Source of the DNA: Candidatus Sulfopaludibacter sp. SbA3
GTDB taxonomy: Bacteria; Acidobacteriota; Terriglobia; Bryobacterales; Bryobacteraceae
Direction of reading: 5' to 3'
Length of the DNA stretch: 27,604 nt
Assembly (NCBI GenBank): GCA_945861255.1
Contig: CAMAUG010000006.1
Location: 1-27,604 of the forward strand
Part shown: positions 1 to 8,144 of the stretch, one piece after another
How positions within the stretch are numbered: position 1 is the stretch's first letter
How the letters are laid out: every line of letters begins with the position of its first letter
The notes under the pieces: generated by a model
Database searches by the model: none
What the model was told of the DNA's origin: nothing
The model's input: the letters and a program-made list of their open reading frames with translations, nothing else
Made by a program: the position numbers and the translations under genes

Positions 1-636
1 TTCCAGGTTGAGCACCTCGGAAAGCTTGGCGACGGGTTCGGGCGCCACGGCGCGGTCGCTCAAATCCTTGTCAGTCCAGCGCGTGAACGGGACCTGCGTA
101 GTGGGCGCCAGCTCCCGCATCCGGGTGATCAGCACGATCCTGCCCTTCAGCTTGCCCTTCCAGGTGGCCATGTACTGATCCAAATCCTGCGCCAGTTTCT
201 TCGGATCCAACGTCTGGCGCGCGCTGCCGAACGGCGCGTAGAGCGCTTCGCCGGCGGCGGCTCCCCGAGTGGCGTCCGCCCAGGCCAGCGGCGCGGCATC
301 CAGCACCGCGTAGCTGGGCTCCGTCATCTCCAGCGAATATTGCTTCAGCGCCCAACTTCTTCCAAACGGACCCCATTTTTCCAGATGCACGTTTTGCAGG
401 CCGTAGCCCTGCAGCCGCTGGACCGTCCAGTCGGCCGCCTGGCGGAATCCGGGCGACGCGGTGAGCCGAGGGCCGTGCACATCGGTGAGGTAGCTGAGCG
501 TCTCCATCACTCTCGAGTTTTCGAAGGCCTCGGTCTTGATACGACTAACCAAAGTGAGGTCGGCGCGGTCGTTTTGCGCGGGGGATTGCGCGAAAAGACA
601 CGCGGCGGCCAGCAGGCTGAGAATGCAGGTGCGCAT
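1..636 (-). CDS. Exported M28-family metallopeptidase, N-terminal part (runs off the window)
   Basis: The 212 codons seen here are the N-terminal part of a larger protein whose 3' end lies before base 1. Residues 1-19 form a signal peptide (hydrophobic ILSLLAAACLFA followed by QSPAQ). Next comes a segment with YLTDVHGPRLTASPGF and a tryptophan-rich stretch (WTVQRL, EKWGPFGRSW), which is the usual N-terminal lead-in of secreted M28 (M20/M25/M40-type) zinc aminopeptidases in Acidobacteria and related groups. The part visible at the end (KGKIVLI-like KGRIVLITRM) matches the start of a PA-like insert. The zinc ligands are outside the window, so catalytic competence cannot be judged. The ATG at 636 is chosen because it directly precedes the signal peptide. 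Expected location: periplasm or outside the cell. Confidence 0.75.
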   Translation of the reverse strand, partial: MRTCILSLLAAACLFAQSPAQNDRADLTLVSRIKTEAFENSRVMETLSYLTDVHGPRLTASPGFRQAADWTVQRLQGYGLQNVHLEKWGPFGRSWALKQYSLEMTEPSYAVLDAAPLAWADATRGAAAGEALYAPFGSARQTLDPKKLAQDLDQYMATWKGKLKGRIVLITRMRELAPTTQVPFTRWTDKDLSDRAVAPEPVAKLSEVLNLE

Positions 637-746
637 GCCGAAATTATAGTGGAAACAGACGAGAGCGGGAATCCCTGCCAATTGTTTGACCGCCGAAGCC
701 GCCGGTCCGCGGCAGAGTCTGGTTCATTTTCGGGCTTGGTTGGTTT

Positions 747-1523
747 TTAGGGCGATACAGTGAGCGCGACTCGCTTCCTGGTCAGCCGCAATTCACCCGC
801 GCCGCTTATGGTTTCCTCCTGGCACGTCAACTCCGTTTCGGAGGTGAATCGTGGCGAACGGCAGCGGCGGATAGACTGAGTGGGAACGGATACGCCGATC
901 CGGTACACAAAGGTCGTGTGGAGCAAGTGCTCCGCCGCGGTTTCACGCGCGCAACTCAGCGCCAGCCGCGCACCAACCCGCGCGAAAGAGGGGTCTGTGC
1001 AATCCGACTCCATCTGCCGGGCCGATGCGGGCGACGCCTCGAAGAACCACACCGCCTCGCGACGCCCCTCGCGCGGATCTTCCGGCGAGGCTTGGTAGCG
1101 GCGCCGGACCCACAGATACCCGCCGCCGGCGAGCTTGTGCACGGTCGAAACCCGGTCCGCGTCGGTCCAGTTCACCGTGTTGGCGGGCACGCCGGCGATC
1201 GATGGATCGATCAACGGCAGTCCTAGCTGTACGCGGGAATCCGGTTTGGCGCGGCATTCGCGCACGTAGGCGTCTTTCACTTGTGAACGAAGTTGGGTGA
1301 CCATGAATTGCGCGGCACGCGCGTCACTGGCCGGAATGGCCGTCAGGTACAAGCCGGGCCGCAGGTTGCCGCAATCGGCGCTGGCCACCACGGTGACTTC
1401 GGGCCATGCCGCGCGGAGCATCCCCTCTGCTGCCAGGGCCGGAGCGACGGTTACCTGGGAACCCGCCACCACGAACCAGTGGCCCCATACGGGCGCGCTC
1501 GTCAAACTCGCCAGCAGTGCCAA
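747..1523 (-). CDS. Exported protein of unknown function, next to an M15 peptidase
   Basis: I do not recognise this family. The frame is open well upstream of 1523, but that part lies inside the preceding gene in another frame. The best start is therefore the TTG at 1523, about 30 bases after the upstream stop and after an AAGGGG element at 1551-1556. This gives 258 residues beginning with a hydrophobic export signal (LALLASLTSAPVWG). The mature part is mixed alpha/beta in character. It contains at least five cysteines (in VVASADCGN, VRECRAK, ESDCTD, LSCARE and IRRCRS) plus one near the end (LTCQEE), suggesting disulfides. It is probably co-transcribed with the M15 peptidase gene upstream and may be its partner or inhibitor; that is inference. 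The start codon is uncertain. Confidence 0.55.
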   Translation of the reverse strand: MALLASLTSAPVWGHWFVVAGSQVTVAPALAAEGMLRAAWPEVTVVASADCGNLRPGLYLTAIPASDARAAQFMVTQLRSQVKDAYVRECRAKPDSRVQLGLPLIDPSIAGVPANTVNWTDADRVSTVHKLAGGGYLWVRRRYQASPEDPREGRREAVWFFEASPASARQMESDCTDPSFARVGARLALSCARETAAEHLLHTTFVYRIGVSVPTQSIRRCRSPRFTSETELTCQEETISGAGELRLTRKRVALTVSP

Positions 1524-1554
1524 CCGGGTGAAGGATGTCGCCGTAGTGAACCCC

Positions 1555-2253
1555 TTACAGGCCGCTTTCGTGCTTGACCTTGGCAAGTTCGCTATTCTGC
1601 CGTCCTTGCAAATGCGCGACGTCCGGAAAGTCCGTCCAGTCTCCGCCCCACACCAAGCCGAGTTCCTTTCCAGCGGCTCCCAGTGCACTCCAGAAACCGT
1701 TGGTCTTCGCCGCGTCCGTCCAGGCCCAGCGCGTGTCGATGATATCGACGGCGAGCGCGTTGGGCGTGCCGTCCGGGTGCTGTGCATTGTGGAAGCTGAA
1801 AAGCACCTTGGTTTTCTTCTCGTCGAACAATTTTTTTTGCACTGCCACCGAACGCCACGCGAAGACGATCTTCGGTTGAAACGCCTGGCCCTTGAGCGCG
1901 GCGATCACCTGTTCAATCGTGGCGCGGAACGCAGGCTCCAGGCTGAGCAGCTTCTTCTCCTGCGTCCACTGCGAGCTATCGCCGGACCATGCCGCCGGCG
2001 TGGCGGGAGCACTGGTGGGTGCGGCTGCCTCCGTTAGTTTCTTCCAGGTTGTGCCGCCCACGTCGATGCGCCCGTCCGGCGCGCTCGTGAACCGGCTCTG
2101 GAATTCCTTGATCGCGGCAATGGTCGGCGCGCCGCACACGCCATCCGCCGGATCGGGCTTGAGCCCGATCTGCACCAGCAACGCCTGCACGGCGTGAACA
2201 TCATCCGGCAGATTCTGGCCGCCCTTGCCAACGGATCCCTGCAGCTTGGACAT
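1555..2253 (-). CDS. Peptidoglycan-binding domain plus M15-type peptidase, no signal peptide
   Basis: The 232-residue product has two domains. Residues 5-75 are a PG_binding_1-like repeat (SVGKGGQNLPDDVHAVQALL; D37 and G38 of the DG..G motif; the second helix IAAIKEFQ). Residues 95-215 resemble the M15 L-alanyl-D-glutamate/D-Ala-D-Ala peptidase fold, with R134 (AWRS), SFH155, AVD170 and VAH214 as likely zinc and catalytic residues, plus WGGDW at 202-206. It should cleave peptidoglycan stem peptides. The N-terminus begins directly with the binding domain and shows no secretion signal. That is unusual for a wall hydrolase and is seen in phage endolysins and type VI secretion effectors. A GAGGAAG ribosome-binding site precedes the ATG. 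The next gene downstream encodes an exported protein. Confidence 0.75.
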   Translation of the reverse strand: MSKLQGSVGKGGQNLPDDVHAVQALLVQIGLKPDPADGVCGAPTIAAIKEFQSRFTSAPDGRIDVGGTTWKKLTEAAAPTSAPATPAAWSGDSSQWTQEKKLLSLEPAFRATIEQVIAALKGQAFQPKIVFAWRSVAVQKKLFDEKKTKVLFSFHNAQHPDGTPNALAVDIIDTRWAWTDAAKTNGFWSALGAAGKELGLVWGGDWTDFPDVAHLQGRQNSELAKVKHESGL

Positions 2254-2433
2254 GTAACTTCCTCAAGTAGATTGAACCAAAGAATACGTCTCAAAAGCAA
2301 AAGACCGTCAACGGCTGCACGCCAGCGGCCGCGCGCTGAATTGCGCCGATGCCCAGACATAATCGCGTTTGGAAGGCGGCAGAGACTGAACTCGCGGACA
2401 TGGCGGCGTTTGGCCAGCGAACCGGCTTGGCGC

Positions 2434-3159
2434 TCAGCCGCTCCGCCTGTCGAACGCCGCCTGCATTTCAGCGGCGATGCGTGCCGTCGCTGCTCTCGGC
2501 GTGCCTTCGGGGGGCGCCGTGATCGGCCTGCCGATCACCAGATAGTCCGCTCCGGAGAGGATGGCCTGGGCCGGCGTGACCCTGCGTTTCTGGTCGTCTT
2601 CGGGAGAACCATCCGGACGAATGCCCGGCGTGACGATCAGCAGGTTTTTTGAAAGCTTGCGTATGGCTTCGGCTTCCTGGCCGGAGGCGATCACGCCATC
2701 GCAGCCGGCTTCCAGGGCTTTCCTGGCCCGATGCAGTACGATTTGTTCCACTGTGTGCTCGGAGTAGCCCATCTCCGCCATGTCGCTCTTGTCGAGATTC
2801 GTGAGCACGGTCACCGTGAAAAGTTTCAGAGGGCTGTTGCCGCGGCCCGCCACGGCGGCCTTCACCAGCGTGCCCGGCCCATGAATGGTGAGGAAGCTGA
2901 CGCCCAGCTTGGCGGCCATCGACACGGTCTTGCGGAGCGTCTCGGCGATGTCGTAGTACTTGTAATCGAGAAAGACTTTCTTGCCGGCGGAGATGACCTC
3001 CTGAATCAGGCTCTCCACTCCCGGCGCCAATTGCAGCGTCAGGCCGATCTTGAAAAAATCCACGACGCCGTCCAGCTGTTGAACCATGGCCCGTGCTTCT
3101 TCAATCCCAGGAAGATCCATGGCGACAATCAGGCGGTCGCGTGCGTTTACGGGAGTCAT
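2434..3159 (-). CDS. pyrF: Orotidine 5'-phosphate decarboxylase
   Basis: This enzyme decarboxylates OMP to UMP, the last step of de novo pyrimidine synthesis, in the cytoplasm. The 241-residue product has the full family pattern: LIVAMD near the N-terminus (D15), FFKIG with K37, the catalytic DxKxxDI array at D65-K67-D70 (DYKYYDIAET), a TIHGPG strand, TVLTNLD, and the phosphate-binding C-terminal region PGIRPDGSPEDDQKRR followed by TPAQAI and YLVIGRPI. The ATG at 3159 is preferred over one at 3195 because it places LIVAMD ten residues from the start, as in other family members. It seems to be a single-gene unit. Confidence 0.95.
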   Translation of the reverse strand: MTPVNARDRLIVAMDLPGIEEARAMVQQLDGVVDFFKIGLTLQLAPGVESLIQEVISAGKKVFLDYKYYDIAETLRKTVSMAAKLGVSFLTIHGPGTLVKAAVAGRGNSPLKLFTVTVLTNLDKSDMAEMGYSEHTVEQIVLHRARKALEAGCDGVIASGQEAEAIRKLSKNLLIVTPGIRPDGSPEDDQKRRVTPAQAILSGADYLVIGRPITAPPEGTPRAATARIAAEMQAAFDRRSG

Positions 3160-3449
3160 TGGTGGGTGCGCGGTGCACTCATGCCGCGGAAACACTCATG
3201 GTAGCTGGCGGCGTCTTGCCCGCACAACTTTCAGCGAGGCTCGACGACGGGGCACCCGCCGGACGCGCGCCCATGAACCAACAGTGGCGACCGAGCCTCG
3301 CGCCGCCCATCGGACGTGCGCGCCATGAGTCATATCCGCAGCCCGGCGCCGCGCATCGCGGTTATGCGTCCATGCAGATGTGGCGTGGGTTTGGCGGAAC
3401 GAAAGTGTTACCAGCTTCGTCCGTCATGCATTCGTCATATGATGGAAGC
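3160..3449. other. Divergent intergenic region between pyrF and an exported-protein gene
   Basis: About 290 bases separate the start of pyrF from the start of the plus-strand gene at 3450. This must carry both promoters. I see no clear RNA structure or terminator. CGTCAT is repeated at short range just before 3450. Part of the region is open in the frame of the downstream gene, but the composition and the later signal peptide argue against a longer protein. Confidence 0.4.
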
Positions 3450-4070
3450 GTGAAGTACGCGCGTGTATTCCTGTCGTCATTGGCTTTCACCGTCGCGGTG
3501 CAAGCGCAGATCATTGAATTCGAATCCGGCGGCCTGAAATTCAAGACGATGACGCGCAACGGCATTACCGTGATGTTCGCCCACTTGCCCTTGCGCGTGC
3601 TGGACTACGCGATCCTGCAAGTGGCTGTGTCGAACGGAGCTTCCATTTCCTGGACGGTAAAGCCGGAAGAGTTTCGCTTCGAGCGCGCCGACGGCAGAGT
3701 GATTCCCGGGTTGCCCGCTCGCACCGTGGTAGGCAGCCTGATCGACCGCGCCGGCCGCAGTGAGGTAATCAAGCTGGTAGCCGCCTACGAGGCGAGCCTA
3801 TACAACAACGCGCAGATTCATTCCACCAACGGATACGAAGTGCGCCGCCAGAACGCGTTCGCCGAGATTGGGTCGTCGAAACTGAAAGCCGCCGCCGCCG
3901 CGTCCGCCATTGCGATGGTCACCACCAAACTTGCCCCCGGCCAATCGACGGACGGCGCGGTGTTCTACCCCAATCAGGGAAAGCCGCTGGGCGCCGGAAA
4001 ACTCATTGTGAATACGGCCGGTGAGATGTTTGAGTTTCCCGTGGAGGCCGAAAAGCTGGCATCGAAGTAG
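3450..4070 (+). CDS. Exported protein of unknown function
   Basis: This 206-residue product starts with a short signal peptide (KYARVFLSSLAFTVAVQAQ, likely cleavage after AQA), so it is exported. The mature part (SGGLKFKTM, then a segment with ISWTVKPEEFRFERADG) looks like an all-beta domain, with a later alanine-rich helix (SSKLKAAAAASAIAMV) and a final beta segment. I cannot assign a family. The GTG at 3450 puts the charged residue directly before the hydrophobic core. The in-frame ATG at 3426 is an alternative that adds eight residues. The gene stands alone, divergent from pyrF and convergent with the ygfZ-like gene that ends at 4097. Confidence 0.65.
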   Translation: MKYARVFLSSLAFTVAVQAQIIEFESGGLKFKTMTRNGITVMFAHLPLRVLDYAILQVAVSNGASISWTVKPEEFRFERADGRVIPGLPARTVVGSLIDRAGRSEVIKLVAAYEASLYNNAQIHSTNGYEVRRQNAFAEIGSSKLKAAAAASAIAMVTTKLAPGQSTDGAVFYPNQGKPLGAGKLIVNTAGEMFEFPVEAEKLASK

Positions 4071-4096
4071 CGCAGGCTTGCGGTCCGCCCGCTTCG

Positions 4097-5044
4097 TTAA
4101 ACCACCCGCACGCCGGCCGAAATGTCCGTGCCCGGCTCCGCGAAGGGCACCCGCACGTAGGCCATCGCCACGGTTTTCCCCAACGCGGGTGAGTACGCGG
4201 CGCTGACGATTTCCGCGGCGTCAGCGTCGCCCGATTTTAGTTTCGCTCCGGCGGCAGGCGGCTGATCCGAATCGATTTCCAAGCGCCGCAGCACACGATG
4301 GATCTTGGCTAAGGCCCGCACGCGTTCCACGATCTCCTGGCCCAGATAGCAACCCTTGCTGAAGCTCACCGCGTTGAGTTGTCCGGTCTCCTGGACCAGG
4401 TAACGTTCTGTGATTTCCTCACCATAACGCGGCCGCCCATTCTCAATGCGAACGACGCGAGCTTGCTCTGCCGTGGCCTCGGGAATTTCGCCGAGCAGGC
4501 GGAGGAATGCCTCCTTGCCTGGGCGCGGAAGAATCACGGCGAAGCCTGCGGAGCCCGTCGTACTCACGCGCGCGATCAACCGGTCGCCCCACGCCTTCGT
4601 CGCATAAGGCGCATCCGGCAGGGGCGCCCCCAGCCTCTCCAACGTCGCGGCGGCATGTGGGCCTTCGATCCCGATTTCCGCCGTCTCATCGGTAACGTCT
4701 TCCAACGTCACGTCGTCGGCGATGATGTAACGGTCCAGGTGCTCAAACACTTTGCGGCGGAGCTCCGGCTCCGTTTCCAAGAGAAAGTGATCTTCAAAAC
4801 AGAACAGGTTCACGTCCCCCAGAATGCGCCCTTGAGCGTTCAGGAAAAAAGCGTAGCCACCGCCGCCTGGTTGCAGATGCTCGACATGCTGCGTGGTCAT
4901 GGCGTGCAGCAGACGCGCTCGATCTTCGCCGGTTACCCGGATGCGGCCGCGGGAGGACAAATCGATCCACGCCGCACCCTCCCGCAGCGCCTTGTAACCG
5001 TTGTCCGCGCCTTCCACGTTCACTCCCAGGGGCCCGCCACTCAT
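4097..5044 (-). CDS. ygfZ: YgfZ/GcvT-like folate-binding protein
   Basis: The 315-residue product has the YgfZ signature KGCYLGQE (residues 230-237), which contains the conserved functional cysteine, and the GcvT-type N-terminal domain (AAWIDLSSRGRIRVTGEDR, then LLHAMTT). E. coli YgfZ uses tetrahydrofolate to help build or repair certain Fe-S enzymes such as MiaB; the same role is inferred here. It lacks the full aminomethyltransferase C-terminal domain expected of GcvT. The ATG at 5044 overlaps the TGA of the upstream membrane-protein gene in an ATGA junction, indicating translational coupling, and this fixes the start. The frame stays open further upstream inside that gene, but the extra sequence does not resemble the family. 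Confidence 0.88.
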   Translation of the reverse strand: MSGGPLGVNVEGADNGYKALREGAAWIDLSSRGRIRVTGEDRARLLHAMTTQHVEHLQPGGGGYAFFLNAQGRILGDVNLFCFEDHFLLETEPELRRKVFEHLDRYIIADDVTLEDVTDETAEIGIEGPHAAATLERLGAPLPDAPYATKAWGDRLIARVSTTGSAGFAVILPRPGKEAFLRLLGEIPEATAEQARVVRIENGRPRYGEEITERYLVQETGQLNAVSFSKGCYLGQEIVERVRALAKIHRVLRRLEIDSDQPPAAGAKLKSGDADAAEIVSAAYSPALGKTVAMAYVRVPFAEPGTDISAGVRVV

Positions 5045-5397
5045 GAAATAGAAAGGAATCTGAGATATGCCGAAATTGCGAGCACCAACGAGCCGGAGAC
5101 CAACACTCCAGTCAGCGCCCGCCGCTTGCCTCGGTACATCAGAATTGCTGCGAAGATGTGCAGCGCCAATAAGATCTTGATGCCAAACCATGCATGATAG
5201 TGCGGCGGGAAGCTACTTCTGTGCAGGAAATTGACGATCCCCGACAGTAGGATTCCACCGATGGCGGTATAGGCTACCCGCTTAAATCCCGGTGCCAGTT
5301 CTCCCGCTATGACTACCGCGTAGAATACGCCTCCCAGCAAAACAGCCATTGAGGCGATGTGCAACCAGCGCAGAAATACGGGCAGAATGGCATCCAT
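5041..5397 (-). CDS. Small four-helix membrane protein, CopD/HemJ-like
   Basis: The 118-residue product has four predicted membrane helices: near residues 5-30 (FLRWLHIASMAVLLGG), 38-56 (VAYTAIGGILLSGIV), 67-85 (IKILLALHIFAAILM) and 95-115. The first helix carries WLH and the third carries HAWFGIK and LALH. Histidines at these places recall the CopD / HemJ superfamily of haem- or copper-linked membrane proteins, but the similarity is only by eye. The ATG at 5397 is chosen because the residues before it (MNVGAPAAERYTQK) look non-coding and the hydrophobic helix follows at once. It is the first gene of a two-gene unit with the ygfZ-like gene, overlapping it by four bases. Confidence 0.7.
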   Translation of the reverse strand: MDAILPVFLRWLHIASMAVLLGGVFYAVVIAGELAPGFKRVAYTAIGGILLSGIVNFLHRSSFPPHYHAWFGIKILLALHIFAAILMYRGKRRALTGVLVSGSLVLAISAYLRFLSIS

Positions 5398-5608
5398 CTT
5401 TTGAGTATACCGTTCGGCGGCGGGCGCTCCCACATTCACTCCAGAGACTCAGTAGAGAACTCTGGCTATGGGCGAACGCGGTCAGATGTAGCGTGATGTC
5501 GCGCAAACCTGCTATGTCGCCGCTCTTGGTGCGGAATGCGTTGGGGCGAGGACGTCCAGGGCGGGCGCCGCCCAAGCCTCGGTCCGGAAAGTTCCATAAG
5601 ATGGTTGC

Positions 5609-6892
5609 ATGCCTGTTCGCTTAAGGGATGCCCTCGCCACCACTGAGCCGCTGGCCGCTCTGTTCGCCGACCACTCCCTCCTTCAGGCCATGCTCGATTT
5701 CGAGTCGGCCTTGGCGCGAGCCGAGGCGCGAACCGGAGTCATTCCACAACCGGCGGCGGAAGCCATTACGGCGGCGGCGCGCGCGGAGGGCTTTGACGCA
5801 GCGGCGTTGGCGGCGGCGGGATTGCGCGCCGGCACGCTTGCGATTCCGCTGGTCCACCTGTTGACCGAGCGCGTCCGCGCCGTGGATGCTTTCGCCGCGG
5901 GCTATATCCACTGGGGCGCGACCAGTCAGGACGTCACCGATACGGCTCTGGTCCTGCTATTGGGACGCGCGCGTGAGATCCTGGCCGGCGATCACGCGCG
6001 GCTGGCGAAGGCACTGCGCGGCGTTTCGGACGAACACGCCGGATCGGTGATGCTGGGGCGTACCCTGTTGCAGCCCGCTCCGCCCACCACGTTTGGGTTG
6101 AAAGCGGCGGGATGGCTGGCCGCGGTGGAGCGCGGCTGGCGGCGCGTCGACGGGCGTTTTGAGGAAGCGCGCATGCTTCAGTTCGGCGGCGCGAGCGGGA
6201 CTCTGGCCGCACTGGGAGAGAACGGCATCGTGGTGGCGGAAGCGCTGGCGCAGGAATTGGGGCTGCTATGCCCGCCGGCGCCCTGGCACGCGCATCGCGA
6301 TTGTCTGGCCGCGCTGCTGTGCGCGCTGGGCGTCTACACAGGGAGCCTGGCGAAGATCGCCCGCGACGTGGCGTTATTGATGCAGCATGAAGTCGGTGAA
6401 GCGTTCGAGCCGGGCGGCGATGGCCGCGGCGGCTCTTCCACCATGCCGCACAAACGCAACCCCACGGCTTGTTCGCTCACGCTGGCGTGCGCCCACCGGG
6501 TTCCAGGCCTGGTGGCGAGCTTTCTCTCGGGCATGCCGCAGGAACATGAACGCTCTGCCGGAGCGTGGTATGCCGAATGGGCCGAGGTCACAAGCGTAGT
6601 GGAGGCCGCGGGCCTGGCGCTGGCGTCCATGGTGGAGGTAGCCGAGGGACTGACGGTGGATCCTGAGCGCATGCGCGCGAATATCGAATCCACGCACGGT
6701 CTGATTTTCGCCGAGCGGGCAATGATGATCCTGGCCACCCAGGTTGGCCGGGATGCGGCCCACACCCAGATGACAGAAGCTGCGCGCCGGGGACAGATTC
6801 CGCGCGTGACCGAGGATATCGATTCTCCGGAAAGCTACCTGGGTTCCGCCGAAGTTTTTCGGCGACGATTGTTGGGAATGGCGGAGAAATGA
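5609..6892 (+). CDS. pcaB: 3-carboxy-cis,cis-muconate cycloisomerase
   Basis: This 427-residue member of the fumarase/argininosuccinate lyase superfamily carries the signature SSTMPHKRNP near residues 275-284, the first conserved region HWGATSQDVTDTA, and the PcaB-type middle region (LGRTLLQPAPPTTFGLKAAGWL). PcaB cyclises beta-carboxy-cis,cis-muconate to gamma-carboxymuconolactone in protocatechuate breakdown. Adenylosuccinate lyase is the main alternative, but the length, the TLLQPA motif and the next gene (pcaD/pcaC fusion) favour PcaB. The ATG at 5609 lies about 210 bases from the divergent membrane-protein gene, so a promoter for the pca pair is probably in that gap. Confidence 0.92.
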   Translation: MPVRLRDALATTEPLAALFADHSLLQAMLDFESALARAEARTGVIPQPAAEAITAAARAEGFDAAALAAAGLRAGTLAIPLVHLLTERVRAVDAFAAGYIHWGATSQDVTDTALVLLLGRAREILAGDHARLAKALRGVSDEHAGSVMLGRTLLQPAPPTTFGLKAAGWLAAVERGWRRVDGRFEEARMLQFGGASGTLAALGENGIVVAEALAQELGLLCPPAPWHAHRDCLAALLCALGVYTGSLAKIARDVALLMQHEVGEAFEPGGDGRGGSSTMPHKRNPTACSLTLACAHRVPGLVASFLSGMPQEHERSAGAWYAEWAEVTSVVEAAGLALASMVEVAEGLTVDPERMRANIESTHGLIFAERAMMILATQVGRDAAHTQMTEAARRGQIPRVTEDIDSPESYLGSAEVFRRRLLGMAEK

Positions 6893-6935
6893 CGCGCGTC
6901 ACACATTTGTTGCTGTCGTTGTAAGGAGAACTCTC

Positions 6936-8096
6936 TTGCCCTTTGCCACCGTTGACCGAACGCGGATGTACTACCGGTTGGAAGGCCGCGAGGACCGGCC
7001 GCTGCTTGTTCTTTCGCATTCCCTGGGGCTGGATCATGGCCAGTGGGATCAACAAGTGCCGGATCTGCTCGCGCGGTATCAGGTGCTGCGGTATGACATT
7101 CGCGGGCACGGGGCGTCGGACAGCACTCCCGGCGAGTGCACCATTGAACAATTGGGGCGTGACGTGCTGGCGCTGGTCGATTCGTTGGGCGCTCGCGAGT
7201 TCTTTTTCTGCGGCCTATCACTGGGAGGGATGATCGGACAATGGCTGGCCGCCCATGCGCCGGAACGTGTGAGGCGGGCGGTGCTGGCCAATACGTCGCC
7301 GTATTACGCTGACAAATCCACGATGGAGGCGCGCCGCGCGAAGGTGCGCGAGGAAGGCATGTCCGGCGTGGCGGACATCGTGATGCAGCGTTTCTTCACC
7401 GCCGCGTCGCTCGCACTGAATCCGCCGCACGTGGCGTGGGCCCGGCGGACTCTGCTGGCGAGCGATCCGGCGGGCTATGCGGCGTGCTGCTCGGCGATCC
7501 TCGCCATGGACCAGCGGGAGCTGCTGCCCACCATTAAGGTCCCTGCTCTTGTGATCAGCGGCGATCACGACGTTTCCACGCCGTGGACGGGCGCGGGCCA
7601 GGTGCTGGCGCAAGCGATTCCGGGCGCGGCGGTTGTGCATCTGCCGGCCGCGCATCTGTCGAACATGGAGCAGCCGCGTTCGTTTACGGCGGCGCTCTTC
7701 GAATTCCTGGACCAGCCCGCCGAAGGGGATCCATACGACGCGGGCATGGCGGTACGGCGTTCCGTGCTGGGTGACGCCCATGTGGATCGCTCCATCGCGG
7801 GCTCCACATCGTTTAATTGGGACTTTCAAGCCATGATCACGCGCTTCGCCTGGGGCACCGTGTGGACACGGCCTGCTGTGAACCATTTGATGCGCCGCAT
7901 GATGGTGTTGACGGCCATGGCCGCTCTCGGCCGCTGGGAAGAATTCCGCATGCACGTGCGCGCCGGTCTGGCGCATGAGCTGGAGCCGTGCGATTTGAAG
8001 GAGCTTCTGCTGCAAGCGGGCGTCTATGCCGGAGTTCCGGCGGCGAACACGGGTTTCCAGATCGCGGCGGAGGAGCTAAAAGCGGCCGGGCGCTGA
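6936..8096 (+). CDS. pcaL: 3-oxoadipate enol-lactonase / 4-carboxymuconolactone decarboxylase fusion
   Basis: The 386-residue product joins two enzymes. Residues 1-255 are an alpha/beta-hydrolase (PcaD) with the nucleophile elbow GLSLGGM (S95), the acid region SGDHDVSTP and the catalytic histidine in PAAHLSNMEQ. Residues 265-386 are a carboxymuconolactone decarboxylase (PcaC), with the RRSVLGDAHVDRS segment and a C-terminal ELLLQAGVYAGVPAA motif. Together they convert gamma-carboxymuconolactone to 3-oxoadipate, following directly on PcaB. Such PcaL fusions are known from actinobacteria and others. The TTG start at 6936 is supported by AAGGAG at 6922-6927. The pair is probably co-transcribed; the gap to pcaB is 43 bases. 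Confidence 0.92.
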   Translation: MPFATVDRTRMYYRLEGREDRPLLVLSHSLGLDHGQWDQQVPDLLARYQVLRYDIRGHGASDSTPGECTIEQLGRDVLALVDSLGAREFFFCGLSLGGMIGQWLAAHAPERVRRAVLANTSPYYADKSTMEARRAKVREEGMSGVADIVMQRFFTAASLALNPPHVAWARRTLLASDPAGYAACCSAILAMDQRELLPTIKVPALVISGDHDVSTPWTGAGQVLAQAIPGAAVVHLPAAHLSNMEQPRSFTAALFEFLDQPAEGDPYDAGMAVRRSVLGDAHVDRSIAGSTSFNWDFQAMITRFAWGTVWTRPAVNHLMRRMMVLTAMAALGRWEEFRMHVRAGLAHELEPCDLKELLLQAGVYAGVPAANTGFQIAAEELKAAGR

Positions 8097-8144
8097 AAGC
8101 CCGCCAAGGTTGGCCTTGGTACACTCAAAGCAGGCTTTCCACCA

